Assembly (NCBI GenBank): GCA_900095095.1
Contig: FMBT01000113.1
Coordinates: 1-41,893, forward strand
From: Fragilariopsis cylindrus CCMP1102
Lineage: Eukaryota > Bacillariophyta > Bacillariophyceae > Bacillariales > Bacillariaceae
Length of the DNA stretch: 41,893 nucleotides
Direction of reading: 5' to 3'
Below the pieces are notes generated by a model, which worked only from the letters and a program-made list of their open reading frames with translations, did no database searches and was not told the origin of the DNA. Position numbers and translations under genes: made by a program. Below are positions 30,935 to 41,852 of the stretch, piece after piece; position 1 is the first letter of the stretch, and each line of letters opens with the position of its first letter.

Positions 30935-33900
30935 TTAAATCGAAATGACTTCGTTGGTGTGATTCCAAAAAGAAAACTTCCCAATCAACGTCATGAGTGG
31001 TTCATCGAAATCGATACGGAAAGCCTTCCCTGATTGTACCAAATCAGGCAATTCATTTGAATGAAATGCTTCAGTTTCAGGTGCACACCATACCGTAATA
31101 TGCGGAAAAGAATTTTCACAACTTGGGATAGAGACACAATCTTCTACACCATCAGACTTTAGTCCGATAGGCGATGAGGCGATACTAATAGCAAAAGCGG
31201 CATGGGTCGAGCTCCACAAGAAACCAGTTACAGTCACCAATACCTCCCGACCTTGTAAGTGACGAAATGTTGAAATCAAGGTTTGGGCTGAGTTTTTCTC
31301 CCCGGCAAAGGCCATAGTTACATGAGGGTTGACGATGAAATTGGCGGATTGAGACTCGGGTGGTGACGACGACGATGATGATATAATTGAATTGAAAAAA
31401 GCACTGAGTAGTCCAGATTCGTGATTGTGCTTCTGAAGAAGGTCGTGCACTACAGTCCTATCGATATCCAAGGAGAACAGCTTGATACTTTTGACAATAT
31501 CTTCTCCTTTTGTTGTCGAGGAATCCATCACTGTCACATCCGTCTTATCACTCAAAGAATTCATTCGATCCATAACTTGCTGTTTAAAAGCTTTCTGTGT
31601 ATCTTCCAAACTAACAGTCATTGCTTGAATCGTCTCTTGGTGCAATTCAATACATTGGCGTAATCTGGCTTCCATATCGATCATTTGCGGATCATCCTTC
31701 TTCACTTTGTATTTCTTATTCTTATCGTGACCGTGTCGTAGTTGAAGAGCTTCAATGAGTAACGTTTTCAGTTCATCAGGAAGATCCTGTTCTTGATGAA
31801 TGGATGCGACCAAAAAAGGAAGTTCTATAGGTTTCAACGTTTTTGCTTTACTTTCTAGTTTCCCATCAAGTTTTTCTATAAATGTATCGGATGAAATATA
31901 TCGATAGAATGAGTAGAACTGCACGACAACCATACACGCCACTGGTGATCCACTGTCCAATTTCCCCGAATGTTCTCCTGGAGGACGGCTTAGCACTCGT
32001 GATAGAGACACGGTCAAAAACTTCAGTGAAAATGGATAGAAGTGTGATGAATGAGGTAAAAGTACTCCATCTGGTTGGATCGTTCCCTCAATAGTAGTTG
32101 TTTCAAGTACGGTCGAATCTGGTAGCACGGGAAGGGGATACTATTTGAGTCGTTGCAAGTTTGTCCTACTCTAGGCCAAGATGCTGGTGGCGCATTTTTG
32201 TCTGCTATGACGAGTGCGGTGGGATTATTATCGTCATCATCAGACAATATATTGCCAATAACGTCCCAAAAATTCTTTCCCATCTTATCACCTTCTTTCA
32301 CGTAGACGTTTCTATCGTATAGATCATTCTTCTCTATCTGACGTGATGTCATTTCTTTCTGTAGGCTGACTTCCATTGGTTGTAAAAGACTTGACTTTCC
32401 ACAGCCGGAATACCAGGAAAGAAGATTAAGATCCCACCGTGAGTTGGCGGTTTGGATCGTTTCTTGGCTTCTTGTTCTATCAATGACCGACCAACGGCTC
32501 GGATCTCGTCGAAACCGTTCCTTCCAGCTCTTCTGTTGCTGTTCTTGTGATAACAGCAGCTATAGAATCCTCCAATTTAGGCTCGAATTCTACAACTGAT
32601 CGAGACAATGTGATGCATTTTGCACACGGGAATTTCTTCCATGGCTTCCACATATTGACTAGCTTTTTACGTCACCATTGGATACGATATCGAGCCACGA
32701 CGACGTTGTCGATGATGACGGTACCGATCCACCAGCTTCTTGCTGGTCTATTGTCGTCATGGTAGTAGCATTAGGTGTTTTCTGGTTTCCTGTTCCCTGT
32801 TAAAGTAACTGTAATATCATCCATATCAGATCCGTACAATACTAATATGGAATGCTTTGGAACTTTTTTACAGATTAATTTTTGATACCCTTTGTAAGAT
32901 CCGTCACATTCGCGTATACGACACAATTCTTAGTACGGTTATACTTTGTTGCTTCACCCAAACTATACACCGACATTTTTATTTCGTTCATTGTTTTTCG
33001 TTATAATCGCTGCTGCTGTTGTTATTAAATCGGTTCGCAAAATGATTCGCAATAGCCAATGCTACTCCGTCGATTGTGATACAAACAAACAAAAGTTTAA
33101 CCTCGGGAGACGATGCTATAGAAGCAGACGACATCCGTGTTGTCGTTTGGATTTTCCATCTTCATATAATTTGGTGTAATACTCGAGATGATTCAAGTAG
33201 GAAAAGTTTGTAAGTGGTCCCAAATCTAACGGGATACCGTTGTCATCATTGTTGCTGTTGTTGTTGTTGTTGTATCGCAATACGTACATAGCCCATCCAC
33301 GAAAAAATGACATCCAATGTTCCTGTGACTTGTTGGACATTCCCCATTTTTCTAATAAACCAGAAGCATCCGCTCAAATTCTTCGGTTCCCTTTTGTTCT
33401 ATTACTTTTAGTAAATTTCGACAAATGAATGTACGGACCATATACGGTAATAGTTTCATTTTTAACATAAGTGGTGGTGCTGTTGATGCAGCAGCATCAG
33501 TGCCACCAGTAACATCAATAATATCGGTAGCACACGATGTATGATATCGTCATTGTCAGCTTCATTATCGATGTTTCCTTTTGGATGATGATGAGGATAC
33601 AATCTCAACGCAAAATCCACGAAATAAGTCATGTCATTTGGTTGTTGTGTCATTTTTTGATATTTGAAAAAGGTTGGATCATTATGAACGTGGATCATAC
33701 AGTACAATTTATTTTGTTTTTCCAACCAGGTATATGTAACAGAATTGTTTTTGATTCCATCTAAAGTTTGTAGTAGGGTAGCAATCCTTATTGTTTCCTT
33801 GTTGTCGTTGTCGTTGCGTCTTGCTGTTGTTGCTGTGCTGGTGCTGTTGCTGCTGCCTGTGTTTTTCAAGTAAACTTTTCGTCAGTGTGGCAAATGAAAA

Positions 33901-35580
33901 TTATTGATAAAGGTAGTATTGTTCTCTTCTCTTTGCTTGTCGATTTCGATTTTTTTCAAATCATGTCGTTGTTGTTCCTCTTTGGACGACGACGACGACG
34001 ACGACGACGACGACATCAATAGCTTCTTCAGTTCTTCAGAAAATAATTCAGTTCGTCGACGTTGTAGTGTGCCAGTAGTCAATGATTTTTTGTTACCATC
34101 GCCTACTACATCAACACTGTAGGGAATTGATATCGATCGATACAAATCACGTAGGTCCGTTGTTAGTACTGGATCAGTAGTAGTGTCATTGTTGCTGTTG
34201 TTTTTGTATCCTTATTATTGCTGATATCACTGATTTCTTCTAGTATGTCCCGTGCAGTTTGGGCTAATTTTTCCATTTGTTGCGATTGTGGTGGCGACGA
34301 TACACCGCGGTAGTTGTTGTTGTTATTGTTGTTGTTATTGCTATTGCTATTTTCAACATATCGTACAATAAATCCTTCACATATTGTACCTTGATATAGT
34401 GAATGCTGTACCGGACTTGGTATGTAAATATCTGAAATATTAGTAAGTGCCTCGACTGTATTGTTCGTGTATCCAATTTCTTTTAATGTAGTATCATATA
34501 GATTAAATAATTGTTGTGCGATGTAGATGATGAGAATATCCAGATATCATTATGTGGTAATTTATATGTTTGACAAAATTCTAATACTTGTAATGTGGAT
34601 AAAAATCTTTCCTGTGTTCGATCCGCAATAGCAGTCACAACCACATAATCTTTTTTGGGTATCTGACCATGATCACCTAATCCCAACAAGCCGGTAACAA
34701 CTTCAAATGCAATTGTATATCGATGTTCTTCAATAAAATTAGAACATTCCTGATACAATAATGAAGTAGTACTACTAGCAGTATTAGTAGTAGCAGTGGT
34801 AGTAGCAGTTGTAGTAGTACCAAAATATTGTCGTAATAAAATTTCCGCAACACGTGTAAATTCATTACAGGAACTATTTTTGGAATAATATCGTGTTGAG
34901 CCACTCCATAATACTAATGAACCAGAATGTTTCAATGATACCTCTAAATATTCCCCAACACCACCACCAACACCTGATGCAGTACCTGAATTATTTCTTC
35001 CTGCTGATGATGTATTTGCATTTGTTGTTGTTATTGCACCTGTACTACTTTCTGGATTATTAAGATTGAGTCTTTGTAGCATAGTACGACGAATATCATC
35101 TCCACCACCACCGCCACTGCCACTGCCACTGCCACTTCCATTCTTATTACTATTATTATTACGTTCATTATCAAACTTTGGGTGAAAAATAGCTTCCAGT
35201 CGTAATCCAGTAACTACTACTTCTTCTTCTTCTTCTTCTTCTTCTTTACCGTTTGTTGCGGTGTTAATGTTGATGTTGGTGTTGTCATCAGCATCAGCAT
35301 CAACATCAGCATTAGCCGTAGATAATAACTCTGTCGTTGTCGTTACTGCTGTCGTTACTGCTGTCGTCGGGTTCATTCTCGTTGTTGTCATTGTTTCTTC
35401 TTTTTCGATTGACATATTGCTAGTATTGTCGTTGTCGATTTCGATTTTATCGTTGTTGCTGTTGTCGTCGTCTCGTGAACGTTTCCTACTAGATAATGTT
35501 GATGTTGATGATGATGAAGATGAAGCGTTATTAGCATTAGCACTAGCAGAAGTAGTAGTAGTATTATTGGAAGAATTCAT
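30935..35580 (-). CDS. RNL: plant-type tRNA ligase (ligase, kinase, cyclic phosphodiesterase), frame-broken
   Basis: A trifunctional enzyme that joins tRNA exon halves, and in plants also spliced bZIP mRNA. The ATG at 35580 is preferred over a TTG at 35658. The N-terminal 130 residues are low-complexity. The nucleotidyltransferase follows: EYLEVSLKHSGSLVLWSG (KHSG as candidate motif I), IAFEVVTG, GDHGQIPKKDYVVVTAI, then in other frames SDIYIPSPVQHSLYQG with CEGFIVRYVEN, LYCMIHVHNDPTFFKYQK and HWMSFFRGWAMYVLRY. The kinase P-loop reads FFPGIP then CGKSSLLQPM, split at 32405-32406. VIADKNAPPASW follows. The C-terminal 2H phosphodiesterase (30935-32128) has HVTMAF and HITVWC, the two H-x-T-x motifs, and ends in LIGKFSFW. 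Order and sequence match plant RNL. There are at least seven frame changes. At 32129-32131 and 32405-32406 one added base restores the motif. Confidence 0.88.
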
Positions 35581-36105
35581 TGAGTAGTAACTATCTATCT
35601 GGTGAGTGATGTGATCATTGAAGGTGTAACCTTGCTTTCGGCACTGGCAACGTTTCAAACCTCTTCTATTGATTGGCTGATCTTCTTCGTTTTGTTGATC
35701 TTAGTAGCTTTTGTGTGTCGTTTTCATGTAGTTCATACTATGATAATAGCTGTCATGTTTGAATGAATGAATCTTGTCATGTTTGTTTAAATTTATTTGT
35801 TGAAAAAAAGAAACTCTTCCATTGTCTGTCCTTCCTTCGCACCTAGTTTTACAAAACAAAACAATCAACTAAATATATTTTCTCTAACACCCCCTCATGT
35901 TCGCGAGTAAAATAACTTGACTGACTGACACGTGTAAGTGTAAGAATGAAGATTTTCTTCAAAACTTCTTCAAAACCTCGTCTCTTCTTTGATGCGACAA
36001 TGAAGTAGATCAGTGAGTGCGTCTACGACAACAGTACATAATCGAAACGACATCCGAAGATAAAGGACATAAACGACTGAAGAAAAAGAAAAGAACAAGA
36101 ACAAG
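35581..36105. promoter_or_regulatory. divergent promoter region, tRNA ligase / TPR protein
   Basis: 525 bp between two divergent starts. The right 70 bp before the ATG at 36106 is purine-rich (AAGAAAAAGAAAAGAACAAG), which suits a 5' untranslated leader. AAACTTCTTC is directly repeated at about 35960-35975. No named element was recognised. Confidence 0.45.
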
Positions 36106-37558
36106 ATGACGAGGATTGGTGCTTCATTTACCTCGTTTGTTGGATGGTATTGTTGGTGTTGTTGTTTGATTCTTGCTAGCGGATGGACGACGACGACGAC
36201 GACGACGACAGGATTTTACGCTATGGCTTGGATACCAACTACTACTACTACGACAACGACGACGACGAGGACTACGTACGGCAAGTTCAAAAGCAAGATA
36301 GATGATGATAATGACGACGATTCAATTGCGCGTCCAACAACATCAATACCAATAATAGATACTAATACTGATAACAGTCATACTTATACTGATATTAATA
36401 ATGGAGGACAACGACGACGACGACAAATTTTAAAAGAATTTACAAAAGGAATTTCCTTTTTTGCAACAACAGCAGCAACAACAGGATTGTCATCTTTACC
36501 TGCATTTGCATTTGATTACGATAATGATGGTAAATTGACATCCTCCGTGGTGGATGCTGTGACATCCTCCTCGACATTAGGTCCAATTGAATTAACACCA
36601 TTATCCTCTGATTCTAAAAAATTATTTAATGAAGGTCGTGCATTAGAATCACAAGGGAATATGATTGCAGCACAACGTTTATATTCCAAGGTCACAAAAA
36701 TTTCACCACGATTCGTCTATGGGTATAGTAACTTGGGTAATACACAAGTGGCATTAGGTGATTTAAATGATGCGGATTCCAATTATTCCAAAGCAATTGC
36801 ATTATGTCGAGAATCCTCATTGCAGGCACAAGAACAAGGATTTGGTATCAAAAAATGCAATGATTTATATGTCTTTTATTAAATCGTGGTTCGGTACGAT
36901 TAAATACACCAACAAATCCAATTATAAACAAGAAGCACTGAAAGATTTACGTGAATCGAATACATTACGAGATCGACCCGATGCCATTATATTACAAAAT
37001 TTAGCCAGAGCCGAAGAAATTAATGGTTTTTATAATTTAGCGGATAAAAATTATGGATTGGCAATATCCATGACCTCCAATGAAGTGAATCCCTATTGGT
37101 TACGATCCAGTATGGTCAAATTACAATTAGGTGATATCAAGGGTGGACAAGATTTATTAAAACGTATCGAAAATCGTTTCCCCGATGCACCGGAAGTGAA
37201 AGCTGCATCCGCAACATTCTTATGGGCATTAAGTAAAGATGAAAAACAAAAAAAGGAACTGGTTATTACTAGTCCAAGGAGTGATGACAGTAGTAGTAGT
37301 AGTAGTAGTAGTGATGTTGCTAGTAGTAGTAGTAGTAAAAAGAAATCTTCTTCTTCTGCTGCTGCTGCTGCTATTATTACACAACCACGTACTAGTGAAG
37401 ATTATCAAATTGAAGCGCAACGTAAATTTTTAGAAATACCTGATCGACAAAGATTAAAATTTATTGATCAAGAATATTTAAATAATATCCTTGCTTGGCC
37501 ACCAATTATGATGGAGGGTGTACAATCAATTGCAAGAACTGTAGGTGATTTACAATAA
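36106..37558 (+). CDS. TPR protein with predicted thylakoid-lumen targeting, frame-broken
   Basis: The frame from the ATG at 36106 starts with a hydrophobic signal (CLILASGW) and GFYAMAW. A second signal then follows a run of Arg: RRRRQILKEFTKGISFFATT ending SSLPAFAFD. A twin-Arg, hydrophobic stretch and AFA cleavage site is the pattern of lumenal proteins. TPR units follow: LFNEGRALESQGNMIAAQRL and VYGYSNLGNTQVALGDLNDA. The next segment is in a second frame (LLNRGSVRLNTPTNPI), and then in a third: QEALKDLRESNTLRD, ILQNLARAEEINGFYNLADK, YWLRSSMVKLQLGDIKGGQD. Breaks lie at 36871-36880 and 36921-36930, and each needs one added base. A Ser-rich insert (37290-37365, AGT array) precedes the C-terminus QIEAQRKFLEIPDRQRLKFI. 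It probably acts as a protein-interaction scaffold; partners are unknown. Confidence 0.75.
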
Positions 37559-37559
37559 A

Positions 37560-37621
37560 TGAAAAATGAAATGAAATGAAATGAAATGAAATGAAATGAA
37601 ATGAAATGAAATGAAATGAAG
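37560..37621 (+). repeat. (ATGAA)n pentanucleotide microsatellite
   Basis: Eleven or more ATGAA units begin two bases after the TPR gene's stop codon, so they presumably lie within its 3' untranslated region. A separate (CTAG)n run follows at about 37708-37727. Confidence 0.95.
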
Positions 37622-38230
37622 TTTTATATATAATACTGATCATCCGATATTCTAGAAACTAAACTAAATTAGATCTAAACACTATTAACTACCTCCACTC
37701 ACTATCTAGCTAGCTAGCTAGCTAGCTACAGTCTACTCTTTAACAAATACACTCTCCATAACAAATACACCGTATCGGCTTGCACATGATTCGTGACTGT
37801 GTAGTCAGTAATGTGTCCCGTGTAGTGACTCATTGACATAAAAATAATCAAACCAATATAAAAACTAATTCATGCAAAGATTTTACTAGTATTTGTTAGT
37901 CTAGTATATAACAAAAACTTTAGCATCAAGTATATACACCTGAAAACTCTTTTTTTTGAAAGATTAAACTATTAAGTTTACAATAGACCTATTGGATGGA
38001 GAAATATCACATTCCTTAGTCTCGTAAGCCTACTGGAATCTCACAATATAGGCTCACACACACACAGCACACAGCAAATAACCCCCAAAATGGCCCATTT
38101 GCAGTGTTTTATGGACATACAGTACACTCAAAAAGGTAAATCATCCCAGAATATGTAAATGGAGTGAACCATACATACCAAAGGGAGCTAACTCTTGGTG
38201 CTTTGTGTTAATTATCCAGCTCAGGTGCGC

Positions 38231-38265
38231 AAAAAAGGGGAAACCCTGTTTTGGGGCCTAAATGG
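38231..38265 (-). repeat. repeat F, copy 1
   Basis: The minus strand of 38236-38265 reads GGCCATTTAGGCCCCAAAAC followed by AGGGTTTCC. This matches 41863-41893 on the plus strand except for one base. The window ends in that second copy, so its full extent is unknown. Confidence 0.7.
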
Positions 38266-38804
38266 CCCATTTTGTGGTTAATGCAGCCCTACAACTTCAT
38301 AACCTCCATAGAAACCTAAGCATTATGTGATCTTTGTATGTATAGGTATAATGGTGATCTCCATATAATTTTTCAGGTGTACTAAGTCCATATTGATGGT
38401 GCATCACGACCTTGATTGCATATAGTTTTGTTATTTTGAGCATTTTAGTGTGCTTCAAAGAGTTGGGTTTTCACCGATGACACCCTAAATATATGTATGG
38501 CTTTCTAAACAATGGTAGTATCCAATTCTTCTATGATTAAGATGGATCCTTAGCTATTTTATCTGTGATTAGCACTCAAATATTTTTGCAATGTGTGTAT
38601 TTTTGGCCAATTTATGTCTATTTTATTTTTCCCGTCCCACCACAACACAATATGGCAAATGTTCCAAGTAGTGTTGGTGTATCTTGATCATATGCATATA
38701 TGATATTGAAGGTATCTAGATGTTCAAACCATGGCCCAACTGCTATTTTTGATGTTGTGCTAGCCTATTATTTCTAAATACTACTACTTTTTGTTATGGA
38801 ATTA

Positions 38805-39020
38805 TGACATGTTGGCCGAAATGTGATGTTGAGGGTTGCAGCAACACCTGCTGGGTCAGGCGCACTAGCATCCACATAGTGTATTGGAACATTATGTTTG
38901 CCTCCTTCAACTTTTCATTTCTTTTCCTGTGGCTGTGGAATATAATACATTTTGCTGCTATGGCAGGCACACAAACAACATGATTTTTGATCAGAAATGA
39001 ACAACAAAATATCTCATTTG
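38805..39020 (+). repeat. repeat E, copy 1
   Basis: Shared with 41628-41840: AACACC(T/A)G(C/A)TGGGTCAGG, CATCCACATAGT, GAACATT(A/G)TGTTTGCCTCCT, CAACTTTTC and the ATTTTTGATCAGAAA block. The order of the last block relative to the rest differs between the copies, so the second copy is rearranged or the unit is tandem. Confidence 0.7.
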
Positions 39021-39478
39021 AATGATTTGAATGGATTTCAGATGTGTGTTTACATAGCACATTTTGATGATAGTAATGTACAGTTTATGCACTGAACTTA
39101 CAGGTTGCTTGCCTGTTAGATATCACTGTGAATTATATACATGGTAGGCAGTCCCTAACCACCTGGCATAATAATCAGCTACTAGATACTACATACAGTA
39201 GTAGGTAGCTACTCCAACAAAAAGAGTTTGTACAATGTATGATCTGTTTGTTGTTGTGCTAGCATTTATTTATACGTAATACCACCATTATACACACAAG
39301 GATGGAATATAGTAAGATAAGGTAGTCCCCCATCCACATGTATTATGAACAACTATAATTCTTTTCTATCTACTTACTTTTAGACTAGATCATTATTATG
39401 TGGTGTTGTAAAGGAAGGAAGGTAGACAGATTGAGGTGGTAAAAAAAGCAGTGTAGAGATTAAATTATGAGGAGTGAA

Positions 39479-39482
39479 AAAC

Positions 39483-39542
<60 letters not shown>
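39479..39542 (+). repeat. (CAA)n(CAG)n trinucleotide array
   Basis: An AACAAC array grades into CAGCAA repeats and then ACATGTTCC. On the minus strand it gives a Cys run, which explains the spurious frame there. No gene support is seen. Confidence 0.9.
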
Positions 39543-39543
<1 letters not shown>

Positions 39544-39777
39544 TGTTCCATTGCATACATATATCTTCTCATATTCTAGGTTGCAATTGATGAGACACAT
39601 ACTTTGATGTATCAGCTGTATATCAGCCCAAACACCATCTCCCATCAGCCCCCAATTGTCACTGTAGTGCAAGCATATCGTCAAGCCTTCCAGTGAATTT
39701 TCTGTCATGGATGCTTGAATTGATTACCCATAAACAGCTTACCCAGACAAGCACCATAGAACCTTGCAACATGATCA

Positions 39778-39789
39778 GGGGGGGGGGGG
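39778..39789 (+). repeat. G12 homopolymer
   Basis: Twelve consecutive G residues in otherwise AT-rich DNA. The true length is uncertain given the homopolymer problems elsewhere in this sequence. Confidence 0.8.
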
Positions 39790-40009
39790 CAGTCAGCTAT
39801 ACTATTATATACTATTATTCATCCCAAACAACAACAAGATCAAAGTAGACATCATAGAGACAATGCACTATAACAACACTCTAGCTAGAGTCAAGGTATC
39901 ATACGCTTGAATACAATAAAATAACGACTTATAATCCTATAACTAGAATAGAATGATTTCCGAATAATGGAGGTACCCACAGCATCATTATGCATGTATT
40001 CTTCTTAAA

Positions 40010-40480
40010 ATAAAAAATAAACACACCATCCCACACTACACAGTAAGATTATAGCCCAAAACACAGCACTTCAATATCTTGATGATTACACATACCACCA
40101 GGTGAATTAGAACACAAAATTGGTTCACTGCCCTCACTAAGACATATAAGTTGTGAATGGAAAGCATCATCATCAATTCCCACCATTATTTTTGGTGTAA
40201 ATGCAGTATACCCCTGTTTTCAAAGATATCTCATATACAAAAATATCTCATATAAAGCAATTGAGGACCATATCTAAAATGGTCACTGTTGGTTGGAATG
40301 CCTTCACACCAATTTTGACAGGAACATCCACACAAATACCCATGAAACAAGGTAACCAATCTAAAGCCACCATTACTTTCACCTCTGGTTTATATGGTAC
40401 ACCAGCTAATAATAAGGTTTTGGCTGATGGCAAAGAAAGTGAACCCCTGTTCATCAATATTGTTCTGCAGACATATTATA
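40010..40480 (-). repeat. dispersed repeat A, copy 2
   Basis: The minus strand matches copy 1 over the whole 1141-1440 segment and extends further. It gives the longest version of the putative repeat-encoded peptide: LDWLPCFMGICVDVPVKIGV and, after a frame interruption, VGIDDDAFHSQLICLSEGSE ending VLCFGL plus stop. The upstream TCTGCAG and GAACAGGGGTT blocks are shared with copy 3. Confidence 0.75.
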
Positions 40481-40799
40481 ATTGAGCATGTTTAATGGGT
40501 TCCATACCTTTATTGTCTGGAAACAGTTTGTCTAGCAAACATAATAGCTGCAACAAATTGACTGGTAACATGGTATGTGTTAAAGGCAAGTTATTAGTCA
40601 TGGATGTGTGCATTAACTGAGTTGTGGAGCACTGCAAAATTTTGAACCAACATTTGTTACCCACACGGGAAGGTAGAGGAACACTCCCTGCCAAAAAACT
40701 TTCCCTCTCTTGGAAGTTATACTCTGTTCTGTTTCTAGAAGAACAAAGAAACTACCTGACTAGAGTACTGATTGCACAGAACTGATACAACAGGTGCAG

Positions 40800-41115
40800 G
40801 CATGTTCCGGCTCAATGTGGCTCGTGTTTGCCAACTGTGTTACAAAATCCTACAACACACAGTATGCAGTAAAGTACCATTTTTCTAGAATTTTTAACTA
40901 TATCGTAGCTCCTCAAACCTGCTACAGTACCTATCCCCACACAAATCTATAGATTCCAACTTAATGTGTGGGCTATGCTAGGTATTGTGTTTTAGAGCAT
41001 CCACCATACAGTTAAGGGTCCCAAAAGGTTATTGTCAAAAAAGTTGAAAATAATGATTTATTGCACACCTATGTAGTAAATAGGCAGAAAATTCCTTATT
41101 AATGCACCATGCTTA
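40800..41115 (+). repeat. dispersed repeat C, copy 2
   Basis: This copy of the 16790-17115 repeat lacks fold-back element 2. Where copy 1 is interrupted by the element, this copy reads TTATTAATGCACCATGCTTA, resembling the sequence on both sides of the element (…CACATG and CACATGCTTA). It is thus a candidate empty site. Confidence 0.55.
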
Positions 41116-41189
41116 CTAGTTGCGGCTATTATTTTTGCTAGTGGAACTTTTTCTGGAAAATAAAGTTATGGAACCAATTATATTATGTT

Positions 41190-41600
41190 TAATCTTTATA
41201 TGTCTGCAGGACGACATTGGTGAACAGGGGTTTTCTTTCTTTGCCAAGGGCCAAAAACAAATTTGGGCCTATATTAGCTAAAATCAACTAAAAATTACTT
41301 TGCACGAGGTGTACCATGTGAGTGAACAAGAGGCCCTACTAACGGGGGCTTTAGGTGGGCTAGTTTATTTCATGAGTATTTGTGTGGATGTTCCTGTCAA
41401 AATTGGTGTAGGATCATTTTCCAACCAACAGTGAATTTTAAGTTTGGTTTTTATGAGTAATCTTGGAAAACAGGGGTAAACTGCAATAACATCCAAAATA
41501 ATGGTGGGTTGGGATGATGATGCTTCCCATCCACAAGTTATATGTCCTAGTGAGGACAGTGTGTTCTGAATTTATCTGGTGGTATGTTTAAATAATGAAA
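41190..41600 (+). repeat. dispersed repeat A, copy 3
   Basis: Starting near TATGTCTGCAGG, this copy parallels copy 2 (GGTGAACAGGGGTT, TCTTTCTTTGCCA) and copy 1 (GAGTATTTG(T/C)(G/A)TGGATG, CCAACCA(A/G)CAGTGA, TTGGGATGATGATG, TTATCTGGTGGTATGT). With copy 2 it forms a large inverted pair around repeat C. Confidence 0.75.
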
Positions 41601-41627
41601 TAATGTATGTATTTTGGACCAAATATT

Positions 41628-41840
41628 TTTGATCAGAAAGAAATACAAAATGTACTCAGATGAAAGGGTTGCGCAGAGGATAACACCAGATGGGTCAGGT
41701 GCACAAACATCCACATAGTCTACTAGAACATTGTGTTTGCCTCCTACAACTTTTCTGTTCTTGTGGGTGTGGAAGTCACAAAAACAACAACGTTGCAGAG
41801 GACAACACCAGATGGGTTGGGTGCACTAGCATCCATCATA
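41628..41840 (+). repeat. repeat E, copies 2 and 3
   Basis: The unit at about 41666-41775 (ACACCAGATGGGTCAGGTGC, CATCCACATAGTCTAC) is followed by a second partial unit at about 41790-41840 (ACACCAGATGGGTTGGGTGC, ACTAGCATCCATC). Both match 38843-38935. Confidence 0.7.
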
Positions 41841-41852
41841 TCCATACCTACA

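Noticed and set aside
39460..39708. Cys-rich minus-strand frame (Cys run)
   Set aside because: It is produced by the (CAA/CAG)n array and not a metallothionein or similar.
40201..40694. Plus-strand frame with HxWxxxTPILTGTS-like peptide, also seen antisense to 1.1-1.3 kb
   Set aside because: The same similarity on the repeat's other strand gives a longer peptide with a more coding-like substitution pattern. I took this strand to be the shadow.
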